A DNA stretch of 64,000 nucleotides from contig CAZWEJ010000002.1 in NCBI GenBank assembly GCA_964632435.1, positions 6,826 to 70,825 on the forward strand. The letters are read 5' to 3'. The position numbers and the translations under genes were made by a program. Below, piece after piece: positions 17,716 to 26,773 of the stretch. The DNA is from CAZWEJ01 sp964632435 (lineage in GTDB: Bacteria; Patescibacteriota; Saccharimonadia; UBA4664; SCTI01). Within the stretch, counting starts at the first letter, position 1, and every line of letters begins with the position of its first letter. The notes beneath the pieces are model-generated. The model was not told the DNA's origin and ran no database searches. It worked only from the letters and a program-made list of their open reading frames with translations.

Positions 17716-18542
17716 GCTGTATTGCGGATTTTCTTGAATAGAGCAATTTTCAATTTACTTGGGATAAGGAATAAGGAGACAGCTTGAGCAAGATTAAAAA
17801 AAATATCTTTCAGACCAACACGATAACCACTACTGCGATTATTCCATCTTATTTTGAGTGTATTCTTCTCCATTCTCCTAAGCTGACTATAGGTGGCGGA
17901 CCCCTCGCTTTCGCGATACTTAATCACAATCTTATCTAAGTTTGCGAACTTACTGATTCGACCTATTCTAAAACTCATATCTAGATCTTCAGTGGGTGGG
18001 TATTTATACTCCCCACACTCATCCAAAATTGATTTCCTTATCATAGCTGCTGGCTGAGCAACAGGTGAATACCTATAAATTATCTTTCTTAGTTCTAAAT
18101 CATTGGTTGGATACTCTCTTCTTCCATGTTCGCCTTTTTCGTCAAAAAAGAGCAAGGCTCCGCCGACAATCCCCATATCTTTATTTTTTTCCAATATGTT
18201 TACCTGGTTTTCCATCCTGTCGCTGATCGAAATGTCATCGGCGTCCTGCCACATGATGTATTTACCTTTTGCTAGTGAAACACCTTTATTCCTATTTCCT
18301 GCAATTCCAAGATTTTTTTCGTTTTTATATACTCTAACCCTCTTATCTTTTTTTGCGTAAGTTTGTGCAATTTTGAGCGTTTTATCTGTGCTGCAGTCGT
18401 CAATTATTATGTACTCGAATTCTTTATAAGTTTGATTGAGCACACTATCTATGGCTTCGACTATAAATTTTTCTGCGTTATAAGCTGGAGTAATGACTGT
18501 AACTAACGGTTTTTTATTTGCCACTCTTTTCATCCTTTTCAA
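17712..18542 (-). CDS. Glycosyltransferase family 2
   Basis: 276 residues, GT-A fold. N-terminal LVTVITPAYNAEKFIVEAIDS, then IIIDDCSTDKTL and the metal-binding WQDADDISI (DxD-type). The PPTEDLDMSFRIG segment is the catalytic-base region. Soluble, with one weakly hydrophobic C-terminal stretch. The open frame begins at 18542, overlapping the upstream gene by 29 nt; an ATG 9 nt inside is an alternative. Sugar specificity unknown. Confidence 0.92.
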   Translation of the reverse strand: MKRMKRVANKKPLVTVITPAYNAEKFIVEAIDSVLNQTYKEFEYIIIDDCSTDKTLKIAQTYAKKDKRVRVYKNEKNLGIAGNRNKGVSLAKGKYIMWQDADDISISDRMENQVNILEKNKDMGIVGGALLFFDEKGEHGRREYPTNDLELRKIIYRYSPVAQPAAMIRKSILDECGEYKYPPTEDLDMSFRIGRISKFANLDKIVIKYRESEGSATYSQLRRMEKNTLKIRWNNRSSGYRVGLKDIFFNLAQAVSLFLIPSKLKIALFKKIRNTA

Positions 18543-19458
18543 TTATATAGATTGGCCTATTAGTCACCTCATCATAAATGTGAGCAATATATAGTGAAAC
18601 TAGACCTTGCGACATCAATAGAATACCTACTAAAAAGATAATCATAACCGCTAGACTCGCGCTTCCGGATATATTTAAGCCCATAGGGTCTCCTAATAAA
18701 TAGTTTTCTATGAGAATAAATAGACCTATGAGAGTAGCGATTGTTGTGATGAGAATTCCCAAATATCCAGATAATTTCAGAGGGAACAGGCTTAGTGAAA
18801 CAAAGCTGTTCATAGCTAATTTGAGTAATGGCCTAAATGTATAGCCAGCTTCACCGTCTATTCTTGCGTTAGCATCGAAATACACATAATCACGCCTGTA
18901 CCCCATCCAATCTATTAAACCCCTCGTGATTCGATTTCTTTCTGTAAATCGATTGAATTCCTCAATCACTTCTCGATCAATCAAGCGAAAATCAGTAGAA
19001 CCCGGAATGATGTTCACTTTGGCGATTTTTGACATTACCATATAGAAATACTTTGAGCCGGCCCTCTTAACAATACCCTCACCACTGTTAGATTTCCTTA
19101 CTCCAACAACAACTTTATTTCCCTCTTTCCAAAGTTTTATAAACTCGGGGATTTTGTCTGCCGGATGCTGGCCATCACAATCCATAATAATTGCGGCGTC
19201 ACCCGAACAATTATTAATTCCTGCAGTAACTGCGATTTCTTTTCCGAAATTCCTGCTGAAATTTAGTGCAACTACATTCTTATTCGATTTAGTAAGAGAT
19301 TTTATAACCTCTCGCGTGGCATCAGAGCTGCCATCGTTAATGAATATAATTTCTAAATTCTCCTCTATAGAGGAGCCCTGCTTTATTAACTGACTGTAAA
19401 TCTTATCTATATTCTTTTCTTCGTTGAACGCTGGAAGAATAACTGAAAGGGTCTTCAT
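18514..19458 (-). CDS. Membrane glycosyltransferase family 2 (DPM1/GtrB-like)
   Basis: 314 residues. GT2 catalytic domain with LSVILPAFNEEKNI, IFINDGSSDAT and DCDGQHP, and two C-terminal transmembrane helices (about 230-290), the architecture of polyprenyl-phosphate sugar synthases such as DPM1, GtrB and ArnC. Probably loads a sugar on polyprenyl phosphate for use by a GT-C enzyme on the outer face, possibly the multispanning protein at 21677. Start overlaps the flippase stop by 4 nt. Confidence 0.92.
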   Translation of the reverse strand: MKTLSVILPAFNEEKNIDKIYSQLIKQGSSIEENLEIIFINDGSSDATREVIKSLTKSNKNVVALNFSRNFGKEIAVTAGINNCSGDAAIIMDCDGQHPADKIPEFIKLWKEGNKVVVGVRKSNSGEGIVKRAGSKYFYMVMSKIAKVNIIPGSTDFRLIDREVIEEFNRFTERNRITRGLIDWMGYRRDYVYFDANARIDGEAGYTFRPLLKLAMNSFVSLSLFPLKLSGYLGILITTIATLIGLFILIENYLLGDPMGLNISGSASLAVMIIFLVGILLMSQGLVSLYIAHIYDEVTNRPIYIIEKDEKSGK

Positions 19459-20702
19459 ACTACCTTACCTTTTAAAAACCTGATGAAACTCAAGAATATT
19501 GTAACAGCCAGAAGCGAAACCGATATAACCCAAATTGAATCGACGATAGTTAAGGGCGTTAACTCAACGTTGCCAGCAAAACTTAAAAAACTATATGCTG
19601 CTAAACAAACTAGCACAACTTCTATGTACCTTTTCAAGGAAATTGAGTAAAACAGTATTAAACTGAAGAGTGATAAAAAGAAGAAGGATGTAGCTAGCTT
19701 CCAAAGAAGGCTCGAATATTGAGTAAACTGCACACCAATTACTAGCTCTATAATTTGATGTGGCCAGATGTAATATACAAGGCAAATCCCACCCCCAACT
19801 AGAGTCGTTAAAATAAACGAGGTCCTAAGGTTCCGCCTACTCTTCGCAATGTCTCCCCTATTTACAGAAGCGAGAAGTACAGCTGCTAGGGGTGCGCATG
19901 CAAAATATACGACCCTTGCTATTGAAGACATTCCTGAGTACAGACCAGCATCATACGGATTTAAGAAGTGCTTTGCAGCAAATAGGTCACAGATGAATAG
20001 GAATGTTAAAGCTAGAGTTGCAATTGCACCAGTAAGTAAAAATGGGATGTAAGGTTTAATCTCTACATATTTTACTTTTGCGAAAGTAATAAAAGGCATG
20101 AGGCTTGGCAGGTTACTTTTCCTAAATCTTATGAAAACGAGGGCGCAAATCTGCCCAACGACGATTGAACCAACAGCTCCGGCGACCCCAAACCCAATCC
20201 ATATCAATCCCACGGCAGCAAGTAACTTCAGACCCGAAGCTACAACATTAAGGTAACTATATCCTACAAAGTCCTTATTTCCCTGCATGTACGCAAGCCA
20301 ATAATTTATTGGCACAGATAGAAGTAAGGCAAATACAGTCACCAAGAAAGGAATCATGTCATTAAACTTGAAGAACATTTGTACTTGCCCAATGAATAAT
20401 ATCGACAAAATTGAAAGCAGTAAGAAAGAATAGAAAATAAGAAGATTAAATCCTCTTACTATATTGGAGCTATTAGCCTCCTTATCAGCGATTAGCCTAA
20501 TAGACGCAACATTGATTGCTGTAAATACAATTGATATCTGGAGATAGATGCTTACCAATACCTGTATCTCTCCGAATTGGTCTGGAGATACTAATCTTGC
20601 AATAACAGGGTAGTAAGCATAGTTAAGAAAAGCGACCAACATCGATCCAGCAAACATAATAAAGCTATTTGCTAGAAACGTATTTTGTTTCAGTAATTTC
20701 AT
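19455..20702 (-). CDS. Wzx-like polysaccharide flippase
   Basis: 415 residues with about 12 predicted transmembrane helices and the MOP/Wzx style N-terminus (NSFIMFAGSMLVAFLNYAYYPVIARLVSPDQFGEI). Family members flip lipid-linked oligosaccharides. It coexists in the same operon with a Wzm/Wzt exporter, so two separate export routes are encoded. 4-nt overlaps on both sides show translational coupling. Confidence 0.88.
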   Translation of the reverse strand: MKLLKQNTFLANSFIMFAGSMLVAFLNYAYYPVIARLVSPDQFGEIQVLVSIYLQISIVFTAINVASIRLIADKEANSSNIVRGFNLLIFYSFLLLSILSILFIGQVQMFFKFNDMIPFLVTVFALLLSVPINYWLAYMQGNKDFVGYSYLNVVASGLKLLAAVGLIWIGFGVAGAVGSIVVGQICALVFIRFRKSNLPSLMPFITFAKVKYVEIKPYIPFLLTGAIATLALTFLFICDLFAAKHFLNPYDAGLYSGMSSIARVVYFACAPLAAVLLASVNRGDIAKSRRNLRTSFILTTLVGGGICLVYYIWPHQIIELVIGVQFTQYSSLLWKLATSFFFLSLFSLILFYSISLKRYIEVVLVCLAAYSFLSFAGNVELTPLTIVDSIWVISVSLLAVTIFLSFIRFLKGKVV

Positions 20703-21625
20703 TCTTTTTTAGCCTCAACTACCAAAATGTAGCCTTTTCCGAATACGTTCAAAATGATATCCATTGGCGAAAGTGCTACCACAAAAATTGTTTCAATAAT
20801 TGATGGAAGTTTGATGCTAAGTTTTTGTCTTAAAAAGATTACTATTGAGTAAGAAAATCCAGAGAATCCCGTTGTCTTAAGTTTTTCTATTTTGAATCCA
20901 TTTATCTCTAGCATCTTACTTAGAGTTGTCGGCGTAAAATGATATAGGTGCGTGGGTAGCTGTAGACCGCAGAAATACTCTTTGAAAAGTTTTCTAGCAG
21001 GCGAATCAAAGTTCGGAACCCCAATTACTATTCGTCCACCATTTCTTAATAAAGCATTGCTATACTGTAATGTCTCATACGGGTTATAGAGATGCTCTAA
21101 AACGTGACTAAGTCTTACTAGATCAAAGTCTGACGGCAGCTTTTCTTTAGTGATATCATTTGTAACTAAGGCTTTTATCCCTTTTGCTTCTAGTCTTGGC
21201 TTACTTTTTTCATCTATTTCAGAACCATACAGCTCTTCAAAACCGAGGTCCTTGAGCTCAAGAAGTGCATGCCCGTCGCCACACCCAATGTCCAGCACCC
21301 TGGACTCCCCGTCCGTAGCAAAAACATAAAGATCATTTAGGAGCATTCCTTTGCTCATGTTTTTTGGTAACGACAGCTTTATGGAGTGAATCAGCTTCTT
21401 AATCTTGAAGAAGATATTTGTTTCTGTCTCGTAGGCATAATAATTACTTGAGTAATACCTAGCCATATCATTTTTTTCGGGTTTATTCGATATTTCCTCT
21501 AATCCGCACTCTTTGCACCTCCATACCTCATATACTTTTTTATCTACGTTATAAAGATTGTCCCAATGAGAAATTGTGAGGGAGTGAGGAGTTGTCTTCC
21601 TGCATAAATTACAATTGAATTTCAT
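20699..21625 (-). CDS. SAM-dependent methyltransferase with N-terminal zinc-ribbon-like Cys4
   Basis: 308 residues. Cys5, Cys8, Cys37 and Cys40 form a likely zinc knuckle, then a class I methyltransferase domain (VLDIGCGDGHALLELKDLG, ELYGSEIDEKSK, VRLSHVLEHLYNPYETL). This layout is common in methyltransferases of surface-glycan clusters that act on sugars or nucleotide sugars. The C-terminal region has two hydrophobic stretches and may touch the membrane. First gene of the minus-strand run; divergent from the large membrane protein gene. Confidence 0.87.
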   Translation of the reverse strand: MKFNCNLCRKTTPHSLTISHWDNLYNVDKKVYEVWRCKECGLEEISNKPEKNDMARYYSSNYYAYETETNIFFKIKKLIHSIKLSLPKNMSKGMLLNDLYVFATDGESRVLDIGCGDGHALLELKDLGFEELYGSEIDEKSKPRLEAKGIKALVTNDITKEKLPSDFDLVRLSHVLEHLYNPYETLQYSNALLRNGGRIVIGVPNFDSPARKLFKEYFCGLQLPTHLYHFTPTTLSKMLEINGFKIEKLKTTGFSGFSYSIVIFLRQKLSIKLPSIIETIFVVALSPMDIILNVFGKGYILVVEAKKE

Positions 21626-21658
21626 ATACTACCTGATTAATAGCAAAACCGATATATG

Positions 21659-21664
21659 TATAAT
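21659..21664 (+). promoter_or_regulatory. -10 element TATAAT for the GT-C-like gene
   Basis: A perfect TATAAT lies 12 nt before the ATG at 21677 and overlaps the earlier in-frame ATG at 21656, which argues that 21677 is the true start. Confidence 0.55.
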
Positions 21665-21676
21665 AACTTAAGGGTA

Positions 21677-23764
21677 ATGAATTTGTTCACTTCTATTAAA
21701 CCGGCTTACCGGAAATTTTTTCTTCATCTAGTTTCGCTGTCAGTTATTGTTGCATATGCATTAATAGTAACTGCGCCTGCTTTACAGAATTGCTCAACAA
21801 CAATTCTGGGGGCTCCGGGCGACGGAACTTCTGGTGGAATATGGAGTATATGGCAATATCACACACTTGACTCTCCCCCATGGGCAAGCCAAACCCCCTA
21901 CCTAAGCGCTCCATATGGTGAATCTCTTTGGAACCCTGTTTATGTTTCCTTTATCTTTAACCTGATAGCAATGTGGTTGCTGGGTACTATGGTAAATGCG
22001 GTATGCGCTTGGAACTTATGGGTACTTTTTGGGTTTATACTTTCAGGGTTTATCGCATATGGATTCGGTTATTGGCTTTTAAGAAAGCACCTATTAGCGT
22101 TATTCATTGGTTTTGGGTATGCATTCTCCCCCTACCATATCGAAAAGGCAACCGGACACATAAATTATCTTCATTCTTGGCCACTCATTCTTTCTTTGTG
22201 GGCATTATTTGTTCTCTATAAGAAGCCCTCGACGATAAGAGCAATTCTGTTTGGTGCTAGCGTATCACTCCTTGCCTACACAGATGGGTACTATATTCTG
22301 ATAGGGCCGATAATGCTTATATCTGCACTCACCCCAATGATCTACCTAATAATCAAAAGGGGCAAAATTAAGGAATACGTTAAGCCAATAATCTTCTCTT
22401 TTTTGAGTGCACTGATTTTTGTTCTTCCTTTTGTATATGTATATGCATCTTCAAAATCCGCGACAGAGCAATTTCTGGGCGCATCTAGGCCTAATATGTA
22501 CAACCAGCTCATTGTATGGGCAAACAGATTACCGGAAATCGTAATTCCACCGATTCACCATACTTTTCTCGGAGGCATTGCATCACAATACTGGAAGTAT
22601 TTTGACCATGGCTCAAATCCCTCAGAACAAACGATATACCTTGGTTTAGTCGTAATTCTTTTGTCAGGTCTATCAATCTTTGCACTTCTGAGAAAAAGGA
22701 TAACTGATATAAGGAAAGAAGGTATATTCATATTTACCTGTATTGCTCTTACGACTTTTGTTATTAGCATACTCCCCTCAATCGGAATTGATATTAACGG
22801 TCGCGCCATATACCCATTTGCAAAAATATTTGGGGTGCAGGAGATATGGAGGGTATTCGCGAGATTTTACTTGGTATTTCAGTTTGCATTCTTAGTGTTG
22901 GCAGCTTATGGAATTAAGATACTTTCAAAAAAATATCGAGCAAGAGAGCATATTGTGGCCATTGTGGGTTTAATAATCCTCGCAATTGAATATCTTATGA
23001 TTCCAGTTGCATCATGGAATTACAGCCAAGCTCCTAGGGTATATGACTACGTTAAGAACACTCCATCAGACATAGTAGCCGAATATCCACTCAACACACC
23101 CCCAGATGGTTACTCATTAGGTTACATGACATATCAATATATCCATGGTAAAAAGTTATTCAATTCTGGATTGCCAAATGGCACGAACTCCGATCTATAT
23201 CCAGTTCTGGACGATCTAACCAATCCCAACACATCTGCAATTCTATCCAGGCTTGGTGTAGATTACATAATTCTTCATCCGGATATACCAAACACTACGA
23301 ATACTCATTTTAACGACACCTATCCTGGCCTAGATAAGGTTTATGTCGCAGGGCAAGACATTGTTTACAAAGTTAATTCCAGCCAACCAAAAACCATACT
23401 TATGGAAACTGATGGCTTCTATAAGCCCGAAAAAGAAAAAGGCGAAGAATTTTCATGGATGGGAGAAGATGGAGAGCTTAAGATACTTTCATTTTCTGAA
23501 GCTTCAGAAAAATATAATGTCACATTTAAAGTTCAATCATTTGGTTTTGAAAGAACGCTTTCCGTTGTTCAAGACGGTAAGGTATTGGGGGTTGTAAAGA
23601 CAAATACCGATACAGACTACGAAAAAATTAGCGTTTCTACCAACTCTAAAAGCCCTATTCATATCTTTACAGACAAGCCAGCCGTGATGGCGCCCAAGCC
23701 GGATTCGAGACTTTTATCTTTAAGGGTTATTGATTTGGCTTTCCAAGCGATTCCCGCTAACTGA
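21677..23764 (+). CDS. Large multispanning membrane protein, GT-C glycosyltransferase-like
   Basis: About 695 residues with roughly 11-12 transmembrane helices in the first 430 residues, then a soluble extracytoplasmic part. The first outer loop contains GAPGDGTSGGIWSIWQY with an acidic residue, the place where GT-C enzymes carry a catalytic Asp. Overall layout resembles YfhO/GT39-type lipid-linked sugar transferases, which use polyprenyl-phosphate sugars such as those the GtrB-like protein would make. A polymerase role cannot be excluded. Its 3' end overlaps the convergent FkbM gene by 45 nt. Confidence 0.7.
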   Translation: MNLFTSIKPAYRKFFLHLVSLSVIVAYALIVTAPALQNCSTTILGAPGDGTSGGIWSIWQYHTLDSPPWASQTPYLSAPYGESLWNPVYVSFIFNLIAMWLLGTMVNAVCAWNLWVLFGFILSGFIAYGFGYWLLRKHLLALFIGFGYAFSPYHIEKATGHINYLHSWPLILSLWALFVLYKKPSTIRAILFGASVSLLAYTDGYYILIGPIMLISALTPMIYLIIKRGKIKEYVKPIIFSFLSALIFVLPFVYVYASSKSATEQFLGASRPNMYNQLIVWANRLPEIVIPPIHHTFLGGIASQYWKYFDHGSNPSEQTIYLGLVVILLSGLSIFALLRKRITDIRKEGIFIFTCIALTTFVISILPSIGIDINGRAIYPFAKIFGVQEIWRVFARFYLVFQFAFLVLAAYGIKILSKKYRAREHIVAIVGLIILAIEYLMIPVASWNYSQAPRVYDYVKNTPSDIVAEYPLNTPPDGYSLGYMTYQYIHGKKLFNSGLPNGTNSDLYPVLDDLTNPNTSAILSRLGVDYIILHPDIPNTTNTHFNDTYPGLDKVYVAGQDIVYKVNSSQPKTILMETDGFYKPEKEKGEEFSWMGEDGELKILSFSEASEKYNVTFKVQSFGFERTLSVVQDGKVLGVVKTNTDTDYEKISVSTNSKSPIHIFTDKPAVMAPKPDSRLLSLRVIDLAFQAIPAN

Positions 23765-24628
23765 TTCCTCTGTTGGCGCAAATCCGGAAAATAAGCTTTT
23801 CTTTCTGAGCCCGTTATTTATAAGAAAGAAGTCTTGGCATGCAACTTTGCCATTGATCATTAAAGGTCTCCCGATTTGACTTATCATAAATCCCTTATCA
23901 AGATCATATATTTGCGAAAGTAGTTCTAAATTTGCTGAGTCGCCGCTCCTGCCAATACTTAATTCAAACAATATTGCCTCGGTTCTCGGGAGTAAATCCT
24001 TTGCTCCCTCAAAAACCTCTTTTTCAAACCCCTCAACATCTATTTTAAGCAGCCCTATCCTTGATAAATCCTTGCCGTATTCATTTAGAGTCACAATACT
24101 AATGGGCTTTATTGAAACAGCCGTCTCCTCTGCCCCATCCCAAGGCATGAAAGACGACATTAAAGAAATCTCGTTAACATAGAATGGCAAAATTCCTTTT
24201 TCGGCCCCTACTCCAACATTATTGAGTTCTACATTTTCGAACTGGCTCAAATTTGTTTCTAGGGCTTTGTATACTATCGGGTCTGGCTCAAAACAATGCA
24301 CTATGGCATCTGGCCAAAATATTTTTATCGCACAGGCGAACTGCCCTACATTACTGCCAACATCTATTACGATTTTACCGTTATAGTCTTCACCCTTAAT
24401 TACTAACTCCGAATATGTGTCAATGATACTTGACTGAAGTGTGCCGATGTCAGAAAGGTTCCTAGTGTTAAATCGGACCTTGGCAATGTTTAAATACGAC
24501 TCTTTTCCAAAAAGATTAGGAATCAAGGCGAGATACTTTGTGGTAATAAAGACAAACTTCCACCAAATTCCTATTTTCTTAAGCTTAAGAAACCCTACAT
24601 CAAGTGCGATAGATTTTAGTAACAACAA
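23720..24628 (-). CDS. FkbM family methyltransferase
   Basis: 302 residues. SAM-binding VIDVGSNVGQFACAI, ribose-binding CFEPDPIVYKALETNL, SLMSSF and LLKIDVEGFEKEVFEGA are the standard FkbM motifs. Family members O-methylate sugars or glycan termini. The start appears to be TTG at 24628 with AGGGG four bases upstream. Could provide the terminal methyl group read by the Wzt C-terminal domain; this link is inference. Confidence 0.9.
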   Translation of the reverse strand: MLLLKSIALDVGFLKLKKIGIWWKFVFITTKYLALIPNLFGKESYLNIAKVRFNTRNLSDIGTLQSSIIDTYSELVIKGEDYNGKIVIDVGSNVGQFACAIKIFWPDAIVHCFEPDPIVYKALETNLSQFENVELNNVGVGAEKGILPFYVNEISLMSSFMPWDGAEETAVSIKPISIVTLNEYGKDLSRIGLLKIDVEGFEKEVFEGAKDLLPRTEAILFELSIGRSGDSANLELLSQIYDLDKGFMISQIGRPLMINGKVACQDFFLINNGLRKKSLFSGFAPTEESVSGNRLESQINNP

Positions 24629-24696
24629 ATTTCCCCTATTTGTAGTTACTATAAGCTTTTTCGAGTAGAATTAAAATGTCTTTCCAGGAGAAGAAT

Positions 24697-25797
24697 TTGA
24701 AGATTGCAATTGATGCCAGAATATTATCGCTCAGCACGGGCAGATATGTTCGACAACTTTTGGAAAAGTTGCAAGAAGTAGATAAAAAAAATGAATATCT
24801 GGTTCTTCTAAAGAGATCAGATATCAATAAGTGGGATTCGAAATCTGATAATTTCTCTAAAGTAGTTTCGGACTACTCAATCTACTCCATATCTGAACAG
24901 CTAGCTTTTTGTATCCAGCTATATAAGCTCAATGTGGATTTGGTCCACTTCACTATGCCTCAACACCCCATTTTTTATTTGAGGAAATTTGTTGTGACCA
25001 TCCACGACCTAACACTACTCACTCATAAGCCACTTCGTAGTTCTAATCCATTAAGTGAATTATATTCAAACTTCGTAAAACCCGCTGTTTTTAGGCTTGT
25101 TTTGAGTTCAGCTATAAAAAAATCAGATTTAATTATTACCCCTTCTCTTTATGTTAAAAACGAAATAATTAAAAGGTTTGGAACGTATAGCAAAAAAGTA
25201 ACTGTTACATATGAAGCTGCTGATCGGCTGGGGGTTATAGGCGAGCCTTTTGAGAATCTCGTGCAAGAAAAATACATTTTAGCCGTAGGAAATGCTTACC
25301 CCCATAAAAATTTAAAAAAACTAGTTAGAGCGATGGATACAGATTCTTTAAAAATGAAAACTCTTGTTATCTCCGGTAAGGAAGATTCATTTTATAAACA
25401 ACTTAGAGATTACGCCAATAGAAAAAGAATTACCAACGTTGTCTTCACTGGCTACGTTTCCGATGGACAGCTTGAGTGGCTCTACCAAAACGCCTCCCTT
25501 TACGTCTTCCCTTCGCTCTCCGAGGGATTTGGCCTACCTGGGCTTGAGGCAATGAGTTATGGCACCCCAGTAGCTTCATCAAACGCCACTTGTCTCCCTG
25601 AAGTCTACGGCGACGCTGCGGTTTATTTCGACCCAACCAGCGTTGAAGATATGGCTCGGGTAATCTCCGAAACACTCAGCGATAAAGAGCTCCTAGCAAA
25701 GCTCCGAAAAGCAGGGCCAGAACACGCCAAAAAATTCTCTTGGAAGAAAATGGCCGAAGAGACTCTAGAGGTCTACCAAAAAGCCCTTAAGCGCTAG
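24697..25797 (+). CDS. Glycosyltransferase family 4 with mosaic composition
   Basis: About 366 residues from TTG 24697, which has AGGAG six bases upstream and gives the family-typical KIAIDAR start; an ATG at 24676 is in frame, but a TAGAAT ends only 4 nt before it. GT4 motifs: VVTIHDLTLLTHK, ILAVGNAYPHKNLKKL, and VFPSLSEGFGLPGLEAMSYG. From about 25441 to the end, GC content rises from about one third to above one half by eye, while the reading frame stays intact. The junction may be a recombination breakpoint where the variable glycan locus meets the core chromosome. Enzyme probably active. Confidence 0.9.
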   Translation: MKIAIDARILSLSTGRYVRQLLEKLQEVDKKNEYLVLLKRSDINKWDSKSDNFSKVVSDYSIYSISEQLAFCIQLYKLNVDLVHFTMPQHPIFYLRKFVVTIHDLTLLTHKPLRSSNPLSELYSNFVKPAVFRLVLSSAIKKSDLIITPSLYVKNEIIKRFGTYSKKVTVTYEAADRLGVIGEPFENLVQEKYILAVGNAYPHKNLKKLVRAMDTDSLKMKTLVISGKEDSFYKQLRDYANRKRITNVVFTGYVSDGQLEWLYQNASLYVFPSLSEGFGLPGLEAMSYGTPVASSNATCLPEVYGDAAVYFDPTSVEDMARVISETLSDKELLAKLRKAGPEHAKKFSWKKMAEETLEVYQKALKR

Positions 25798-25870
25798 TCC
25801 GCCAACCTTACAAAAATCACAAAAAGTTAAGTGCGAGGTCAGCCGAAGCCAACCCCGCACCATTAACCGA

Positions 25871-26650
25871 CTACTTTCTGCCCGGCCACTCCGGATTTGC
25901 CGGAGCCCAGCCAAGATACTGGCCGAAACTCCTATTAGCATCAGTCACAAAAACCTTCGGTCCGGTCGAAATAAATCGCCCATCCCCAAGGCTGAGCATT
26001 ACATGCCCGGCCCAGTTGTTCAAAAAGAACGCCAGACCACCCGCTGGTACATTTCGATCGCCAACGCGAGCTAGTCCACGAGCCAGCAGATCCTGCCAGT
26101 GGATGTATGCCGTGGCGTAACCGCTGTTGATCATTCCGTAAGCATTCGCAACAAAACGATCACACCAATTGTTCCACGGCTTACCGTCAAACTGATGCGA
26201 CCTACCGACCTGCTGCCAGGCCCAATCAACAGCTCGCTTCTCCCTGTTCCCAGCGACAGCTTGATCACACTGAGGAATACCAGGCGAAAAACCATTAAAA
26301 ACCGGGGTAGAAACATAATAATCAGTCACCCAACCACCATCACTGAGACGGTTCCAGATAGTTGTACCCCTAATCTTCATCCCCGGCTGTTGGCAGGCAA
26401 TATCGACTTGCGTGCCACGATTGATCCAGCCCAGTCGCCTAAAATTGGTCCCGGGTCCGTTCCTTTTTGCAACGCGAGCGATGCCGACAATCTTGTAACC
26501 GCTAACTGATGACTGAGCCTTCACCACGGTTGCCGCCTTGGCGCCTTCAACCAGCTCAATGCGAGGCAGCTTAACTCCAGCCGTGTGCAGCAAAGAGATG
26601 ATCACAATAACCGCAAACGCCCTAACGGCGATCACATACAGCATGTACAT
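25871..26650 (-). CDS. Secreted SH3-like plus CHAP/NlpC-like cell-wall hydrolase
   Basis: 259 residues with an N-terminal signal or anchor segment (AVRAFAVIVIISLLHTAG). Residues about 50-118 look like a bacterial SH3 domain (VAKRNGPGTNFRRLGWINRGTQVDI). The C-terminal domain has WCDRFVANAYG (candidate catalytic Cys) and AGHVMLSLGDGRFIST (candidate His), the layout of papain-like peptidoglycan amidases/endopeptidases. The Shine-Dalgarno AGGGGTG supports the ATG at 26650. It follows the terminator of the khpB operon, so it probably has its own promoter. Likely cleaves or remodels peptidoglycan; own or host wall unknown. Confidence 0.8.
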   Translation of the reverse strand: MYMLYVIAVRAFAVIVIISLLHTAGVKLPRIELVEGAKAATVVKAQSSVSGYKIVGIARVAKRNGPGTNFRRLGWINRGTQVDIACQQPGMKIRGTTIWNRLSDGGWVTDYYVSTPVFNGFSPGIPQCDQAVAGNREKRAVDWAWQQVGRSHQFDGKPWNNWCDRFVANAYGMINSGYATAYIHWQDLLARGLARVGDRNVPAGGLAFFLNNWAGHVMLSLGDGRFISTGPKVFVTDANRSFGQYLGWAPANPEWPGRK

Positions 26651-26672
26651 AGGTGCACCCCTTAGTTTGAGG

Positions 26673-26699
26673 AAACAAAAAGCCCCAAATCAGGGGCTT
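26673..26699 (-). terminator. Rho-independent terminator of the rpmH-rnpA-yidC-khpB operon
   Basis: Seven-base stem (26680-26686 with 26693-26699, AAGCCCC/GGGGCTT) and a six-base loop, followed in the minus-strand direction by a T-rich tract. Confidence 0.85.
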
Positions 26700-26773
26700 G
26701 TTTAAAAACTAACTTGTTGCGATTAAATAAGGATTAACTCGAACTCCAGATCCTGTCAGAACGCCGAAAAACC

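Noticed and set aside
25800..25870. Imperfect hairpin GTGCG-GGT/ACC-CGCAC as a terminator
   Set aside because: It has a mismatch, a long loop and no T-tract on either strand, so support is too weak.
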